In this document: positions 35,876 to 45,538 of the stretch, piece after piece | Numbering within the stretch: position 1 is the stretch's first letter | Layout: every line of letters starts with the position of its first letter | Source: Comamonas testosteroni TK102 | Lineage (GTDB): Bacteria; Pseudomonadota; Gammaproteobacteria; Burkholderiales; Burkholderiaceae_C | Length of the DNA stretch: 64,000 bases | Assembly: GCF_000739375.1 (NCBI RefSeq) | Contig: NZ_CP006704.1 | Span: 3,596,001 to 3,660,000, forward strand | Direction of reading: 5' to 3' | Notes under the pieces: model-generated | What the model saw: the letters and a program-made list of their open reading frames with translations, nothing else | The model's database searches: none | What the model was told of the DNA's origin: nothing | Program-made: the position numbers and the translations under genes

Positions 35876-36354
35876 TTTTTGCGTTTCGCAACAGGCACGT
35901 CAAAACGCGATGCATGGATGGCACGCAAGAACTTGCTCATCCCGCCCTGCAACTTCAGTCCGGCTATGACTATATCGGTGCCGGTCGAACCAAAGAAACA
36001 GTACCCGCAATGACGGGAACTGGGAGCATCTGACACTGAAGACTTCATCGAGGTCTCAAGCACCGGTAGACCAGTGACTCCTGAGGCCCGTCTTTGTCGT
36101 TTCCCTCGGGCCCCAACCAACCCTGCTTCGTGAAGCATGATCTCCTGGAAAACAGTCAATCGCCGGACTGACGGCTGCCGCGAGGCAGCACATCGGTTAC
36201 CAGAAATACTGCACAGCGAGGAAGTCACCTGCCCGCAGGCGGGCGGCATTGGTGAGCCCGTGAAATCTTGCAGACTCTGGATATTCCTCAATGCTTTCAG
36301 AGTTCATTGCATATGCGCTTCATTTTTTGCTCTGACACACATCAACCCCAGCCC
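35876..36354. other. Region between tRNA-Val and tssA remnant
   Basis: 479 bases with no gene I can support. No direct repeat of the tRNA 3' end was found nearby, so no attachment site is claimed. Confidence 0.5.
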
Positions 36355-37435
36355 ATGTAGTCCATCACACTCTTTGACCTCAACGATCTTCTGCGGCCCG
36401 TCACCAGCGAGGACCCTCGTGGAACAGACATGCTGCTGAGCACGGAGTTCGACGAAATACAGAGTGCGCTCCAACAGGAAGATCCGTCACTCGATCAAGG
36501 CGAATGGATCACGGCCCGCAAGGAAGCTGACCTGCCATTTGTCACGCGGCGCTGCATCCAGTTGCTTCAGGAGCAAACCAAAGACCTTCGACTCGCGATA
36601 TGGCTCACTGACGCCGTGGCCAGCCAGCACGGCCTACCGGGTCTGACGCAAGGCTATGCCTTGCTCGACGCCTTGGCCGCTCGCTATGGGGACAGCCTTC
36701 ACCCGCAGCCGGAAGATTGGCGATATGGGGGCTCGTATTGGCAATATCAGCTGGTTTCTCAAACGCTCCGTAGAGCAGCTGGGAAATGCACCTCTGCTGC
36801 AGTCTGGCAGCATTCGCATCAATATGCTGGCCTGGCAAGCCGCAGTGGCGCTGGATCAAGCAGTACGGCGCCATCCTTGCGAAGCGCATGAAATTGTGAA
36901 GGGCAGGACAACTCTTGAAGAGCTGGAGAGACAGCGATCCTCGGTTCCCGACAGCAGTCTGAAAGTGCTGGCCGCGCAGCTGGCTCAATTCTGTGCAGCG
37001 TCGAAGTCCTTGGAGGATACGCTGAATGACAGACTGGGCGATGATGCCCCCAGCTTTGCAGCCATATGGGCGGCATTGGAAGATCTTCAGCATCTGGCTC
37101 GGCGTTGGGGCGCCAATGATGAACCCGTTCAGCTGCCCACAGCTGATGAGGCAGCTGCCGATTCCGCACCTTTCGAGAATGCCGCTCGGATGCCTGCGCC
37201 AACCGGATCGGAGCACGGGCCTCACTCCGACACGCTTGTCCGCACTCGTGCAGATGCGATTGCACTTCTCGAGCAGGTCGCCGCCTCTCTTGAACACACC
37301 GAGCCATCCAGCCCGGCCGCCTATATGGCCCAGAGGGCCGCATGCTGGGCCCGATGGCCACTGCTTGAGTGGCTCAAGCATGTCATCAAAAACGATGATG
37401 AGCTGGCTCAACTCTCGAAGAGATGCTTGGCGTGA
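36355..37435 (+). pseudogene. tssA: Broken type VI secretion TssA (ImpA-like) gene
   Basis: The coding sequence resembles TssA, the baseplate-associated protein that primes the type VI sheath. The first frame reads LFDLNDLLRPVTSEDPRGTD, LLSTEFDEIQ, LDQGEWITARKEAD and DSLHPQPED. It then loses register near 36717; the next frame carries on with GDMGARIGNISWFLKRSVEQLG and a normal C-terminal half ending at 37435. One extra T at about 36717-36718 would explain the shift. In addition, the ATG at 36355 is followed at once by TAG in the same frame, before the conserved part. No other type VI gene is in the window. A sequencing error could cause one of the two lesions but hardly both. Confidence 0.85.
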
Positions 37436-37644
37436 GCAGCCACGCACGAGTGAACAACAATGGCTAACGCGGTCCGGGCCCACCAAAAAGCAGCACAGCC
37501 GTGCCTCTGCATATTCCGGCTGAATCTACCGCCTGCTCCGGTTGTGGCTGAGCCGTCGGCCCACAGCGGATCTTGCGGCTTGCCAAGGAGATGCGTGCGG
37601 CGCTGCGCCGGTAGTGAAACCGGCCCAGGTATGGGCAAGCATCT

Positions 37645-38862
37645 TCATGACTGAACGCAGACACTGCGAGCGCCGCTTCGTTGCACGCTCGCTGCCCAGA
37701 CCATGAACGCAACCATACTCACGCAGGCGCCCAATATGCAGACGCCAATCCAGCCGCCCCGCGCATAGACCGCGGTGGAAGCCAGTGCACCGGCGCCGCT
37801 GCCCATCGCGTAGAACAGCATGTAGCAAGCGACCAACCGGCTATGCGCCTGTGTCGAACTTTGAAAAATCATGGCCTGGTTGGTGACATGCAGTGCCTGG
37901 CAGCCCAGGTCGAGCAGCAGGATGCCGACAGCCAGCCACCACAGCGATACGTCCAGAAAACTCAGCGGTATCCACGCAAGCAGTAACAACACCAGGGCCG
38001 CCGCGCTGACTCTGTGGCTCCAGCCCCGGTCGGCCCATCGGCCGGCTCGGCCTGCAATGAAGGCCCCTGCTGCGCCGATCAGCCCGAATGCGCCAATCGC
38101 CGAATGCGGCAGCGACAACGGTGGAGCACTCAGTGGCAGAGCCAGCGCGCTCCAGAAGATGCTGAACACGGCGAACATCAGCAGCGCCAGCAAGCCTCGA
38201 ACCTGAAGCACCCGGTTCGTCCGCAACTGTGCGAGCATCGAGCCGACGAGTTCGAAATACGAAAGACGCTGAACAGGCGCTATCTGAGGCGGCAAGTTTC
38301 GCCAGATCAGCGCGGCCAGCATGCACATGAGCACCGCCGAGCCGGCATACACGCCGCGCCAACTGCTCAGATCCGCAATCACTCCGGACCAGACTCTGGC
38401 GAGCAACAGCCCCACGACCACACCCGCCTGAGCGGCCCCCACCACCCGTCCTCGCTCCCAAGGCGCTGCAACGCTTGCCGCGTAGGCAATCATCCCCTGT
38501 GTCATCGCAGTGCCAAGCAGTCCCACGAACAGCATGCCCGTCATCAGGCCGACGGCGTTCTGGACCATCGCCAGCCAGACAAGAGCAAGAACGAGGCTTA
38601 CCAGCTGCCATCGGGCGAGCCGGCGACGATCAAGCTGGTCCCCCAGAGGCACCAGGAATAGCAAGGCAAGCACTGAGCCAGCCTGCGTGGCAGTAACCAC
38701 ACCACCAATCGCGCCGAGCGAGACACCAAAGTCCGCCGCCAATCGGTCGAGCAACGGCTGCGCAAAGTAAACGTTGGCGACACTTGCACCGCTGGTACAG
38801 GAAAAAAGAGCCACGAGCTTTCGGGGCATGGCCGCTGCAGCATGGGAAGAATTCTGAGACAT
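37645..38862 (-). CDS. MFS transporter (DHA-type efflux)
   Basis: A protein of 405 residues with about 12 membrane segments. Typical features are SGASVANVYFAQPLLDRLAADFGV in the first helix region and the loop VPLGDQLDRRRLARWQ, matching drug or arabinose-type efflux carriers such as YnfM relatives. The ATG at 38862 is preferred to a TTG at 38880, because the latter lies inside the presumed HxlR operator. It is divergent from an HxlR-family regulator. Substrate unknown. Confidence 0.9.
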   Translation of the reverse strand: MSQNSSHAAAAMPRKLVALFSCTSGASVANVYFAQPLLDRLAADFGVSLGAIGGVVTATQAGSVLALLFLVPLGDQLDRRRLARWQLVSLVLALVWLAMVQNAVGLMTGMLFVGLLGTAMTQGMIAYAASVAAPWERGRVVGAAQAGVVVGLLLARVWSGVIADLSSWRGVYAGSAVLMCMLAALIWRNLPPQIAPVQRLSYFELVGSMLAQLRTNRVLQVRGLLALLMFAVFSIFWSALALPLSAPPLSLPHSAIGAFGLIGAAGAFIAGRAGRWADRGWSHRVSAAALVLLLLAWIPLSFLDVSLWWLAVGILLLDLGCQALHVTNQAMIFQSSTQAHSRLVACYMLFYAMGSGAGALASTAVYARGGWIGVCILGACVSMVAFMVWAASVQRSGARSVCVQS

Positions 38863-38869
38863 TGCCAAA

Positions 38870-38892
38870 TCTGGTTTCAATATAAAACCAGA
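38870..38892. promoter_or_regulatory. Probable HxlR operator
   Basis: TCTGGTTT and AAACCAGA are perfect complements separated by seven bases, between the divergent exporter and regulator genes. A third half-site, AACCAGA, follows at about 38923. The position fits autoregulated control of both genes. Confidence 0.7.
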
Positions 38893-38959
38893 TTGAGCAT
38901 AGTGAAGTAAGTTTTAAAATGCAACCAGAAAAGACGGAAAACTTGATGGAGCTGGTCTG

Positions 38960-39409
38960 ATGGCAGAACGCAAACGCATGGATACCGCGACTTGCCCGGT
39001 GGCGCGGGCACTTGATGTCATTGGTGACCGCTGGTCACTGCTGATCGTGCGAGACGCCTTTGACGGCATCAGCCGGTTTAGCGACTTCCAGAAAAATCTG
39101 GGTGTGGCGCGCAATATCCTGGCCGGCAGACTCAAGGCATTGGTGGAAGCAGGCATCCTGGAGGCACAACCCGCAGCCGACGGTACGGCTTATCAGCAGT
39201 ACATGCTCACGGCGAAAGGGCAGACCCTGTTTCCTATCGTCGTCGGGCTGCGCCAGTGGGGTGAGGACAACCTTTTTCACCACAATGAACATCATTCGAG
39301 GCTTGTGGAGACAGCCAGCGGTCAACCCATTGCCCGCCTGCAAGTGCAAAGTGCTGACGGACGAAGCCTGGCGTTCAAGGATGTGGTTGTGATTGAGAAA
39401 TCGAAATAG
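38960..39409 (+). CDS. HxlR family transcriptional regulator
   Basis: A 149-residue winged-helix regulator with CPVARALDVIGDRWSLLIVRDAFDGISRFSDFQKNLGVARNILAGRLKALVEAGILE, a textbook HxlR DNA-binding domain. The wing is in QQYMLTAKGQTLFPIVVGLRQWGE. It has a longer C-terminal tail than the minimal family. Divergent from the MFS exporter, which it probably represses until an effector is present. Confidence 0.94.
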   Translation: MAERKRMDTATCPVARALDVIGDRWSLLIVRDAFDGISRFSDFQKNLGVARNILAGRLKALVEAGILEAQPAADGTAYQQYMLTAKGQTLFPIVVGLRQWGEDNLFHHNEHHSRLVETASGQPIARLQVQSADGRSLAFKDVVVIEKSK

Positions 39410-39637
39410 CTTGCCGGGAGGCGAACTTTTCTCGTCGCTCCCTCATCGCCGCAGTGGCTCCACCTCGTGGTTTGAAGGCCGGCTGAAGAGGATGGGAAGA
39501 TCGGAGCTTGCAAGCCCGTCCTCCATGTTCGCGTTGGTGTCTGCGTGGAGCTAGCGGAGCTGGCGGACCTGGCAGCAAGCCAGCGCAGGCTCTGCTGCAC
39601 GCAAGCCTGGCGGCATGTTGCGAATCGTGAGCCGGAA

Positions 39638-40438
39638 TCAGGGCACAGTCGGCAGCGCGTTCATGGAACGCAGAACCTTGCGGGCAATGCTCTGGCGTTT
39701 GGCAAGGTCGCCGAGCCTGTTCGGAGTATCCATGTTCAACGCGAAGAAGACGGGGCCGCCGGGCCACTCGACCCAGCCCACCCACCATCCGATTTGGCCG
39801 GTCCAGCCCGTTTTTGCACGCAGTATCCAGTCAGGGCCGGCTTCATTGACCATCACATCCTTCACAAGTCGTTGGTGTTCGAGCTGGAAAGGCAGTTGAT
39901 TGAGGTACAGCCGCTGCAGGAAAGCAATCTGCTCGAAGGATGAGATGGCAAGTTCTCCCTCAACCCAGAACGGCTTGTCGCCCGTGGCGATGGCATTGCC
40001 ATACCCTATCTTTCGCAGGTACCCGGTCTCGCGCACATCGCCGAGTTCCTTGGCAAAGCGCTCATACACCCAGACGGTGGAATTCCTCATCGCCGAGCGC
40101 AGGTTCTGGTCCATGTTCCATGCGGGCGTGGGACGCTTCATGCCATCCCAGGGGATGACCTGAAATTCGTCACGCAGCAGCCCCGCATCAAGCGCGAACA
40201 GGCTGTGCGGGATCTTGAAAGTAGAGGCCGGCGAGTAACGGCGATGGGCGCGCGAGACGTTGTAGACCAGAGTCGTTTCGGCTGGAGCTCGCGCATCAAG
40301 TACAACAATGCTGCCTTGAGCATCGGCTTCCGTGAAAAACCGGGACCATTCCGTCATTTCCTGAAATGGCTGACCCGCCACTGCTATTTGAGCAAACCCT
40401 GCAGCCAAGGCCGATAAGACCAAACTTCGTCGATTCAT
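39638..40438 (-). CDS. Class D (OXA-type) beta-lactamase
   Basis: A 266-residue exported enzyme that hydrolyses beta-lactams through a serine acyl-enzyme. All class D motifs are present: the nucleophile motif STFK (SPASTFKIPHSL, with the carboxylated Lys), S-x-V (NSTVWV), YGN (KIGYGNA), KTG (RAKTGWTG) and the Trp of the omega loop (KPFWVEGEL). A signal peptide covers residues 1-21 (LAAGFAQIAVAG). No transposon end, integron or AmpR-type gene is near, so it looks like a resident gene. The subgroup is not named because sequence comparison would be needed. Confidence 0.95.
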   Translation of the reverse strand: MNRRSLVLSALAAGFAQIAVAGQPFQEMTEWSRFFTEADAQGSIVVLDARAPAETTLVYNVSRAHRRYSPASTFKIPHSLFALDAGLLRDEFQVIPWDGMKRPTPAWNMDQNLRSAMRNSTVWVYERFAKELGDVRETGYLRKIGYGNAIATGDKPFWVEGELAISSFEQIAFLQRLYLNQLPFQLEHQRLVKDVMVNEAGPDWILRAKTGWTGQIGWWVGWVEWPGGPVFFALNMDTPNRLGDLAKRQSIARKVLRSMNALPTVP

Positions 40439-40667
40439 GCGAACAGTTTAAAGGTCAACGGAACCTACCCGAGGGGACCTGAGCGGCGATAGCACCGGCT
40501 AGGGCGAGGATGGACGTCTTCTGCGGTTCCTGTGCAGTGGTTGCTTTCGGCCATACACGAACATTTGCGGCCTTCCCTGCATGGCAGCGGCGGACACCCC
40601 GAAGATCAATGACGATGCCAAACAGCCAGTCGACGTTTAGCATCGCCGAGTGCTGCGCGCCCTGCCC

Positions 40668-43166
40668 TCAGAACCGATAGCGCGCTGTCACCAGTACATT
40701 GCGCGGATCGCCATAGACGCCCGTACCGTAAGAGCCCAGACCCGGCATATAGGTCTTGTCGAACAGATTGTTCACGTTGATCGACATTGACCAGTGCTTG
40801 TCCATCTCATAACGTGCCATCAGCCCCACCACGGCGTATGACGGCTGGGTAGCACGCCAGTATGGGGCGCTGGGTTGCTGGTAATAGGTTTCGGTTTGCC
40901 AGGTGACATTGCCACCCACGGTCCAGCGCGACCAGTCACCGCGCAGGCGGTAGGTGCTGCCCAGCTTGAGCAGATGGCGGGGCTGATTGGTATTCACCGC
41001 TGGCGTGACCACATCAGGCTGTGCCGGTGCCTTGGACGTGCGGTAGGTATACCCCCCGAACAGGTTCCAGCCCGGCGCGATACTGCCGGACAACTCGGCC
41101 TCCAGGCCCTGGCTGGTGATGCCATCGATGGCGGTGTAGATCTCTTCACCGCTGGCCCCGTTCATGCCCTGGTACTGCGCCGCATTCTTTTGCTTGATGT
41201 GGAACAGCGCAACGCTGGTGTTGAGCTTGCCATCCAGCAACTCGCCCTTCACGCCCACCTCTTTGCTCAGCCCCGTCAGCGGCGACAAAGGGTTGCCGCT
41301 TGCATCCTTGTAATAGGTCTGCGGGTTGAAAATATTGGTCACGCTGCCGTACACGGACCACTGCGGGTTCAGGTCATAGACCAGGCCTGCATAGGGCGTG
41401 ATCTTGCGGTTCACCTGCAGGTCATTGCCCACAGAGCTCTTTCCCGTGGCCAGGACCGTGGTGGCGTCCAGCATGTCGTACCAGCTTGCGCGGGCACCCA
41501 GAATCACCGACAGGTCATCCGTGGGCCGCAGGCGGGTGGCCGCCGAAAGGCCTTTTTCCAGCACCACGATCTCGCGGTCCGAGCTGCGCGTGAACGTGGG
41601 CTGAGCAATGTTGCCGTCCCAGGCAAAGTAATTGGGGATGTTCGTCCAGACCGTATTCGACAACTGGGCTGCCCGGTGTTGACGCGAATAGCCCGCACCC
41701 AGCATCACATCATGGCTGCGGCCCAGCAGCTGAAACTTGCCGTTCAATGCAGCGTTGAAGGTGTTGACGTCGGTCTGCGTGGGAATGGTGCCCGCGATCA
41801 TGCGGATACCCGCCCCCGTCACCCTGTTCACGGTGCCGTTATAGGCCGCACCGTAGACCACGTCACGCGACTGCGTGAGATGGCTGGCCGATGCATCCAG
41901 CACCCAGCCGCCACCAAAATCATGCTTAATACTGCCAAACAGGTTGCGACTGTCGTTGTCCCAGTAGGACCAGCGCGCAGCCGGATTGACCGAGCGGCTG
42001 AAGTCGGTGCGTGTGCCATCGCTGTAGAACAACGGCAAATGGCCGAAGGTCGAGCCATCGGCCTTGGACTGCATGTAGTCAAAGCCCAGGCTCAGCAGCG
42101 TGTTGGGCGTGAGATCTGCCTCGACGATGGCGTAGAAGTTGCGGGTGTCCCGGCTGTAGTAGTCCACATTGGACTCGGCATTCTGTCCAGCCACCACGAC
42201 ACGGCCGCGCACCGTCCCTGCCGCATTCAGCGGGCCGGAAACATCGGCGGTGGAGCGGTAACGGTTCCATGAACCTGCGCCCACCTCCACCGAGGCTGCA
42301 AGCTCCTTGGTGGGCTTTTTGCGCACCAGATTGACCACTGCCGATGGGTTGCCCGCCCCGGTCAACAGGCCGGTGGCGCCTTTGACAACCTCCACACGCT
42401 CGTAAATGGCGCTGTCGGCCAGCGAGGTCGTGTACTGGTTGGCCGAGTCCATGGTGTTGGGCACGCCATCGAACTGGAAGTTCTCGATGGTGAAGCCACG
42501 CGAATAAAAGGTGTAGCGCTCGCTATCGTTGCGGCCCACGGTGATGCCAGGGGTTTTCTCCAGCACGTCGGGCATGGCCGTCAACGCCATATCGTCCATC
42601 AGTTGGCGCGTAACGACGCTCACGGATTGCGGCGTTTCACGCAGCGTCATACCCATGCGTGTGGCCGTGGCCACAGTTCCTGTGGGGGTGTATGCACCCT
42701 CTGCCACAACCGGGCGCTCTGCAGCTGCAGTCACCGTGACCGCAGCCATCTCTGTTTCCCCCGCAGTTGATCCGGCAGCGGTCTGGCTTATCTGCGGCAC
42801 ACGGCGCAACGCCCAGCCGCCATTGCTCTGGCGCACGGCTTGCCAGTCAGTGCCCTTGAGCAGCGCTCCAAAAGCCCCTTCTACGGTGTAGCTGCCGCGC
42901 AGCCCGCTGCTGCTTCGACCTGCCGTCTGTTCCGGCGTAAAGATCAGTGCCACACCTGCTTGGCCGGCTGCGCTGCGCAAAGCCGTATCCAACGGTCCGG
43001 CGGGAATATCGTAGCTGTGCTGCTGTGAGGTTTGGGCATGAGCGGTGGTCACGGCCAGCGGCAATGTGGCAATGACACCTGCACACAAAGCCCAGTGCAC
43101 GGAATGAGCGAGCATGGATGGAGCGAAAAGGCGGCGCGCCGGCCGCTGGAAAGTTTGAAAGTGCAT
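40668..43166 (-). CDS. TonB-dependent receptor with STN signalling domain (system 1)
   Basis: An 832-residue outer-membrane siderophore receptor. A signal peptide ends near residue 45 (TTAHAQ). An STN secretin/TonB short domain follows (residues 50-120, HSYDIPAGPLDTALRSAAGQAGVALIFTPEQTAG). Then come the plug (RETPQSVSVVTRQLMDDMAL, ERVEVVKGATGLLTGAGNPSAVVNLVRKKP) and a barrel ending in YRF. The STN domain passes ligand binding to FecR. The order sigma - FecR - receptor on one strand supports surface signalling. The receptor resembles FpvA/FhuE-type ferric siderophore receptors. Confidence 0.95.
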   Translation of the reverse strand: MHFQTFQRPARRLFAPSMLAHSVHWALCAGVIATLPLAVTTAHAQTSQQHSYDIPAGPLDTALRSAAGQAGVALIFTPEQTAGRSSSGLRGSYTVEGAFGALLKGTDWQAVRQSNGGWALRRVPQISQTAAGSTAGETEMAAVTVTAAAERPVVAEGAYTPTGTVATATRMGMTLRETPQSVSVVTRQLMDDMALTAMPDVLEKTPGITVGRNDSERYTFYSRGFTIENFQFDGVPNTMDSANQYTTSLADSAIYERVEVVKGATGLLTGAGNPSAVVNLVRKKPTKELAASVEVGAGSWNRYRSTADVSGPLNAAGTVRGRVVVAGQNAESNVDYYSRDTRNFYAIVEADLTPNTLLSLGFDYMQSKADGSTFGHLPLFYSDGTRTDFSRSVNPAARWSYWDNDSRNLFGSIKHDFGGGWVLDASASHLTQSRDVVYGAAYNGTVNRVTGAGIRMIAGTIPTQTDVNTFNAALNGKFQLLGRSHDVMLGAGYSRQHRAAQLSNTVWTNIPNYFAWDGNIAQPTFTRSSDREIVVLEKGLSAATRLRPTDDLSVILGARASWYDMLDATTVLATGKSSVGNDLQVNRKITPYAGLVYDLNPQWSVYGSVTNIFNPQTYYKDASGNPLSPLTGLSKEVGVKGELLDGKLNTSVALFHIKQKNAAQYQGMNGASGEEIYTAIDGITSQGLEAELSGSIAPGWNLFGGYTYRTSKAPAQPDVVTPAVNTNQPRHLLKLGSTYRLRGDWSRWTVGGNVTWQTETYYQQPSAPYWRATQPSYAVVGLMARYEMDKHWSMSINVNNLFDKTYMPGLGSYGTGVYGDPRNVLVTARYRF

Positions 43167-43410
43167 GACGTTGGACAGTCTTTGAAATCCGATGGCAATG
43201 AATGAAAGCTTTCGGAAATAAAGAAGCCTGAGAGTTCGTATCGGGTCACCTCCCGTGCAAATATTTTTCGGACGCTTGGAAAGCTATCGCTGCAAGCCGC
43301 ATCTGGATGGGGTTAACAGAAGAGGTCAGGAAACAGGCCGGGCCAGCCAGGCACTCAATCGGCCGAAGTCCTAGGCGGCAAGACAGCTAAGAAGCAGTAC
43401 CACCGTTGCC

Positions 43411-44481
43411 TCAATGACCGCTGGCCTGGGATGCCTCCACTCTCACCCACCACTGTGAGCGCCAGCGCACCTGCACCGGCAATGAACTCGGGAGCATTGC
43501 CAGAACCGCATCGGTATTGGCGACACCTCCTTCTGCCCCCAGAGGGAAGGCGCCCGAAAAACGCAGCCCGGCCACCGCTGGGTCTACGCGTAGCCAGCCA
43601 CTGCGGTAGCGTCCCAGCTCGATCAGAAAATCATCAAGGCGCTGGTTGTCCACCCACAACTGCCCTTGGCTCCAGGCCAGCTCGCGCTCACCGGCGGCGC
43701 CCGGATCATGCGCGTGCGTGCGTTCAAAAACGACGACCTGCCCTGCATCCAGTCGCAAAGGTGGGCTGCCCGGGGAAGCATCGACGGGGTGTATCTCCAC
43801 GGCGCCCTGGAACACCGCCACCTGCGTCATGCCGCTGTTCTGCCGCACTGTAAAACGCGTACCTATGGCACGTACAAGTCCTTCGGCGGTTTCAACCACA
43901 AAAGGCAACTCGCCCAGCTCGCCAGGCGGATGACCGGTGGTGAACAGCGCTTCGCCCTGCAGCAAACGCACACGGCGCTCAGGGCGTGCGAAGTTCAGTG
44001 CCACCGCACTGCGCGTACCCAGCAGCAGCTCCGTGCCGTCGGGCAATGTGTGACGCTGGCGTTCGCCGGTACCGCTGCGGTAGTCCGCCGCCAGTTGCTT
44101 CCATTGCGGTGTGCGCGTGACCATCCAGCCTGTGCCTGCGGCCGCTCCCACGCCCACGAACAAGCCCAGCAAATGGCGACGTGACGCGGATGTGGGTGCA
44201 GTGTGCAAGGTTCGATAGCCCACACCGTCCGCATTCAAACCGTGCAGCGCACCGGTAATGGACTGCAAATGCTGCCATGCACGGGCATGGTCTGGGTGAG
44301 CGTCATGCCACTGACGCCAGCTCTTTTTCTCTGCTGCCGTAGCGGTGCAGCCATGCAGACGCGTAAACCAGTCTGCGGCAGCTTCGGCAACGGCAGCATC
44401 CAAGGGGGCACCACCGGCGCGCAGTTGCACACCAGTGCCCGGTGTAGGGGCCGCCAGGCGGCAGGCAGAGCGATTGGTCAT
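43411..44481 (-). CDS. FecR-type anti-sigma factor (system 1)
   Basis: A 356-residue membrane regulator. A cytoplasmic N-terminal segment binds the sigma factor (AAADWFTRLHGCTATAAEKKSWRQWHDAHPDHARAWQHLQ). One membrane segment follows (about residues 105-122, LLGLFVGVGAAAGTGWMV) and a periplasmic FecR domain (LPDGTELLLGTRSAVALNF, RRVRLLQGEALFTTG, AIGTRFTVRQ). It relays receptor occupancy to the sigma factor. It lies between the sigma gene (28-base gap) and the receptor gene. Confidence 0.94.
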   Translation of the reverse strand: MTNRSACRLAAPTPGTGVQLRAGGAPLDAAVAEAAADWFTRLHGCTATAAEKKSWRQWHDAHPDHARAWQHLQSITGALHGLNADGVGYRTLHTAPTSASRRHLLGLFVGVGAAAGTGWMVTRTPQWKQLAADYRSGTGERQRHTLPDGTELLLGTRSAVALNFARPERRVRLLQGEALFTTGHPPGELGELPFVVETAEGLVRAIGTRFTVRQNSGMTQVAVFQGAVEIHPVDASPGSPPLRLDAGQVVVFERTHAHDPGAAGERELAWSQGQLWVDNQRLDDFLIELGRYRSGWLRVDPAVAGLRFSGAFPLGAEGGVANTDAVLAMLPSSLPVQVRWRSQWWVRVEASQASGH

Positions 44482-44508
44482 GACGAAACAGAAGCGGTGC
44501 TCAAGGGA

Positions 44509-45045
44509 TCAGGAAAGCGCCAGGAGAAAGCATTGACGATGCGCCTGCATCAGATAGCGTTTCACCGAAGTCATGGAGACACCGAGCCGCTCTGCAATGG
44601 CAGCGTAAGTCAGGCCTTCCAGATGAGCCAGCAAGAATGCTTCGCGTGCCTTTGGAGCCAGGGCATCCAGTACTTGATCGACTGCCTGCAACGACTCAAG
44701 AGCAATCAAGCGCTCCTCTGGCGGTGGCACCAGATCTTCTGCCAATAGCGCCAGCGCATCCAGATAGGCTTGTTCCAGCACACGACGGCGGTAGCGACGA
44801 ATGACCAGGTTCTTGGCCACCGTGACCAGGAAAGGCCGTGGCTGCTCGATGCGCGTCGCCATCCCGGAGACGATGACGTTGACAAAGGTGTCGTGAGCAA
44901 TATCTGATGCCTCGAAGGCATTGCCCAGCTTGCGCCGCAGCCAATGCTGTAGCCAGCCATGATGTTCAACGTACAGCGCGTGAACGGGATCAGCAGGAGC
45001 AGAGGAAGATGCGGTCACAGACGGTAGACCGCGATGACGCGGCAT
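44509..45045 (-). CDS. FecI-type ECF sigma factor (system 1)
   Basis: A 178-residue ECF sigma factor. Region 2: YVEHHGWLQHWLRRKLGNAFEASDIAHDTFVNVI. Region 4: LDALAPKAREAFLLAHLEGLTYAAIAERLGVSMTSVKRYLMQA. The first ATG (45045) lies only about 11 bases from a Fur-type box and has no clear ribosome site; a GTG at 45018 is an alternative. It probably drives the downstream receptor when FecR is triggered. Confidence 0.92.
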   Translation of the reverse strand: MPRHRGLPSVTASSSAPADPVHALYVEHHGWLQHWLRRKLGNAFEASDIAHDTFVNVIVSGMATRIEQPRPFLVTVAKNLVIRRYRRRVLEQAYLDALALLAEDLVPPPEERLIALESLQAVDQVLDALAPKAREAFLLAHLEGLTYAAIAERLGVSMTSVKRYLMQAHRQCFLLALS

Positions 45046-45050
45046 TATTT

Positions 45051-45074
45051 GATAGTGAGAACTATTCTCATTCT
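45051..45074. promoter_or_regulatory. Fur-type box upstream of system 1
   Basis: TGAGAA-CTA-TTCTCA (45056-45070) is a perfect inverted repeat within GATAGTGAGAACTATTCTCA, close to the Fur consensus. It is six to ten bases from the sigma start codon. Confidence 0.75.
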
Positions 45075-45538
45075 AGCGTCTAATCAAATTGCTCTTTGCG
45101 AGCCCGCCTGGCCAATGGCCCTGCCCGGTTGCTTGTTTCGCAACGAGGCCTGGCATCAGCGTCATGGCTCGACCACCACCGCAGCTTTGTCAGCAGTGAG
45201 CCCATTTTCGAGCTAAGCAGCGAATGCCTGCGGCAGCCCGCATGCCGCGCGCTCAACGCTCAAGTTGATCACGAGCAGTGCAGCAAGAGCAACGCGTGTC
45301 CAATCTGCGGGCATCCTTGAATGGCCTACTGCGTTACCCAGCGAATTATTGGCATCTTCAGATTGAAGGTGGGATAGCTTGCGACCATATAGCCAAACAA
45401 CCCACCCTGGATCGGATGAAGCATTCCGATCCTCCGCTGTCATTGGGTTGTCACGACACAGGCGGAGACTGCGGGTTTTCACCAATCCACATGCCATGTG
45501 GATGGGCCGCAAAGCCTTGCCTCCTTGTATTCGCTGTC
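45075..45538. other. Intergenic region before the PHP lipoprotein gene
   Basis: 464 bases without a supported gene. Near its right end is a perfect 9-bp inverted repeat (45485-45503). Confidence 0.5.
45485..45503. promoter_or_regulatory. Palindromic operator candidate
   Basis: ATCCACATG-C-CATGTGGAT is a perfect palindrome with one central base, 36 bases before the lipoprotein start. Arm length and position fit a repressor site. No named regulator matches it. Confidence 0.6.

Noticed and set aside
35737..36354. Integrated island with attachment sites at tRNA-Val
   Set aside because: No integrase and no direct repeat of the tRNA 3' end found by eye; only the general location is suggestive.
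40875..42272. Long plus-strand frame of about 465 codons opposite receptor 1
   Set aside because: Complement of a receptor gene with clear motifs; no support of its own.
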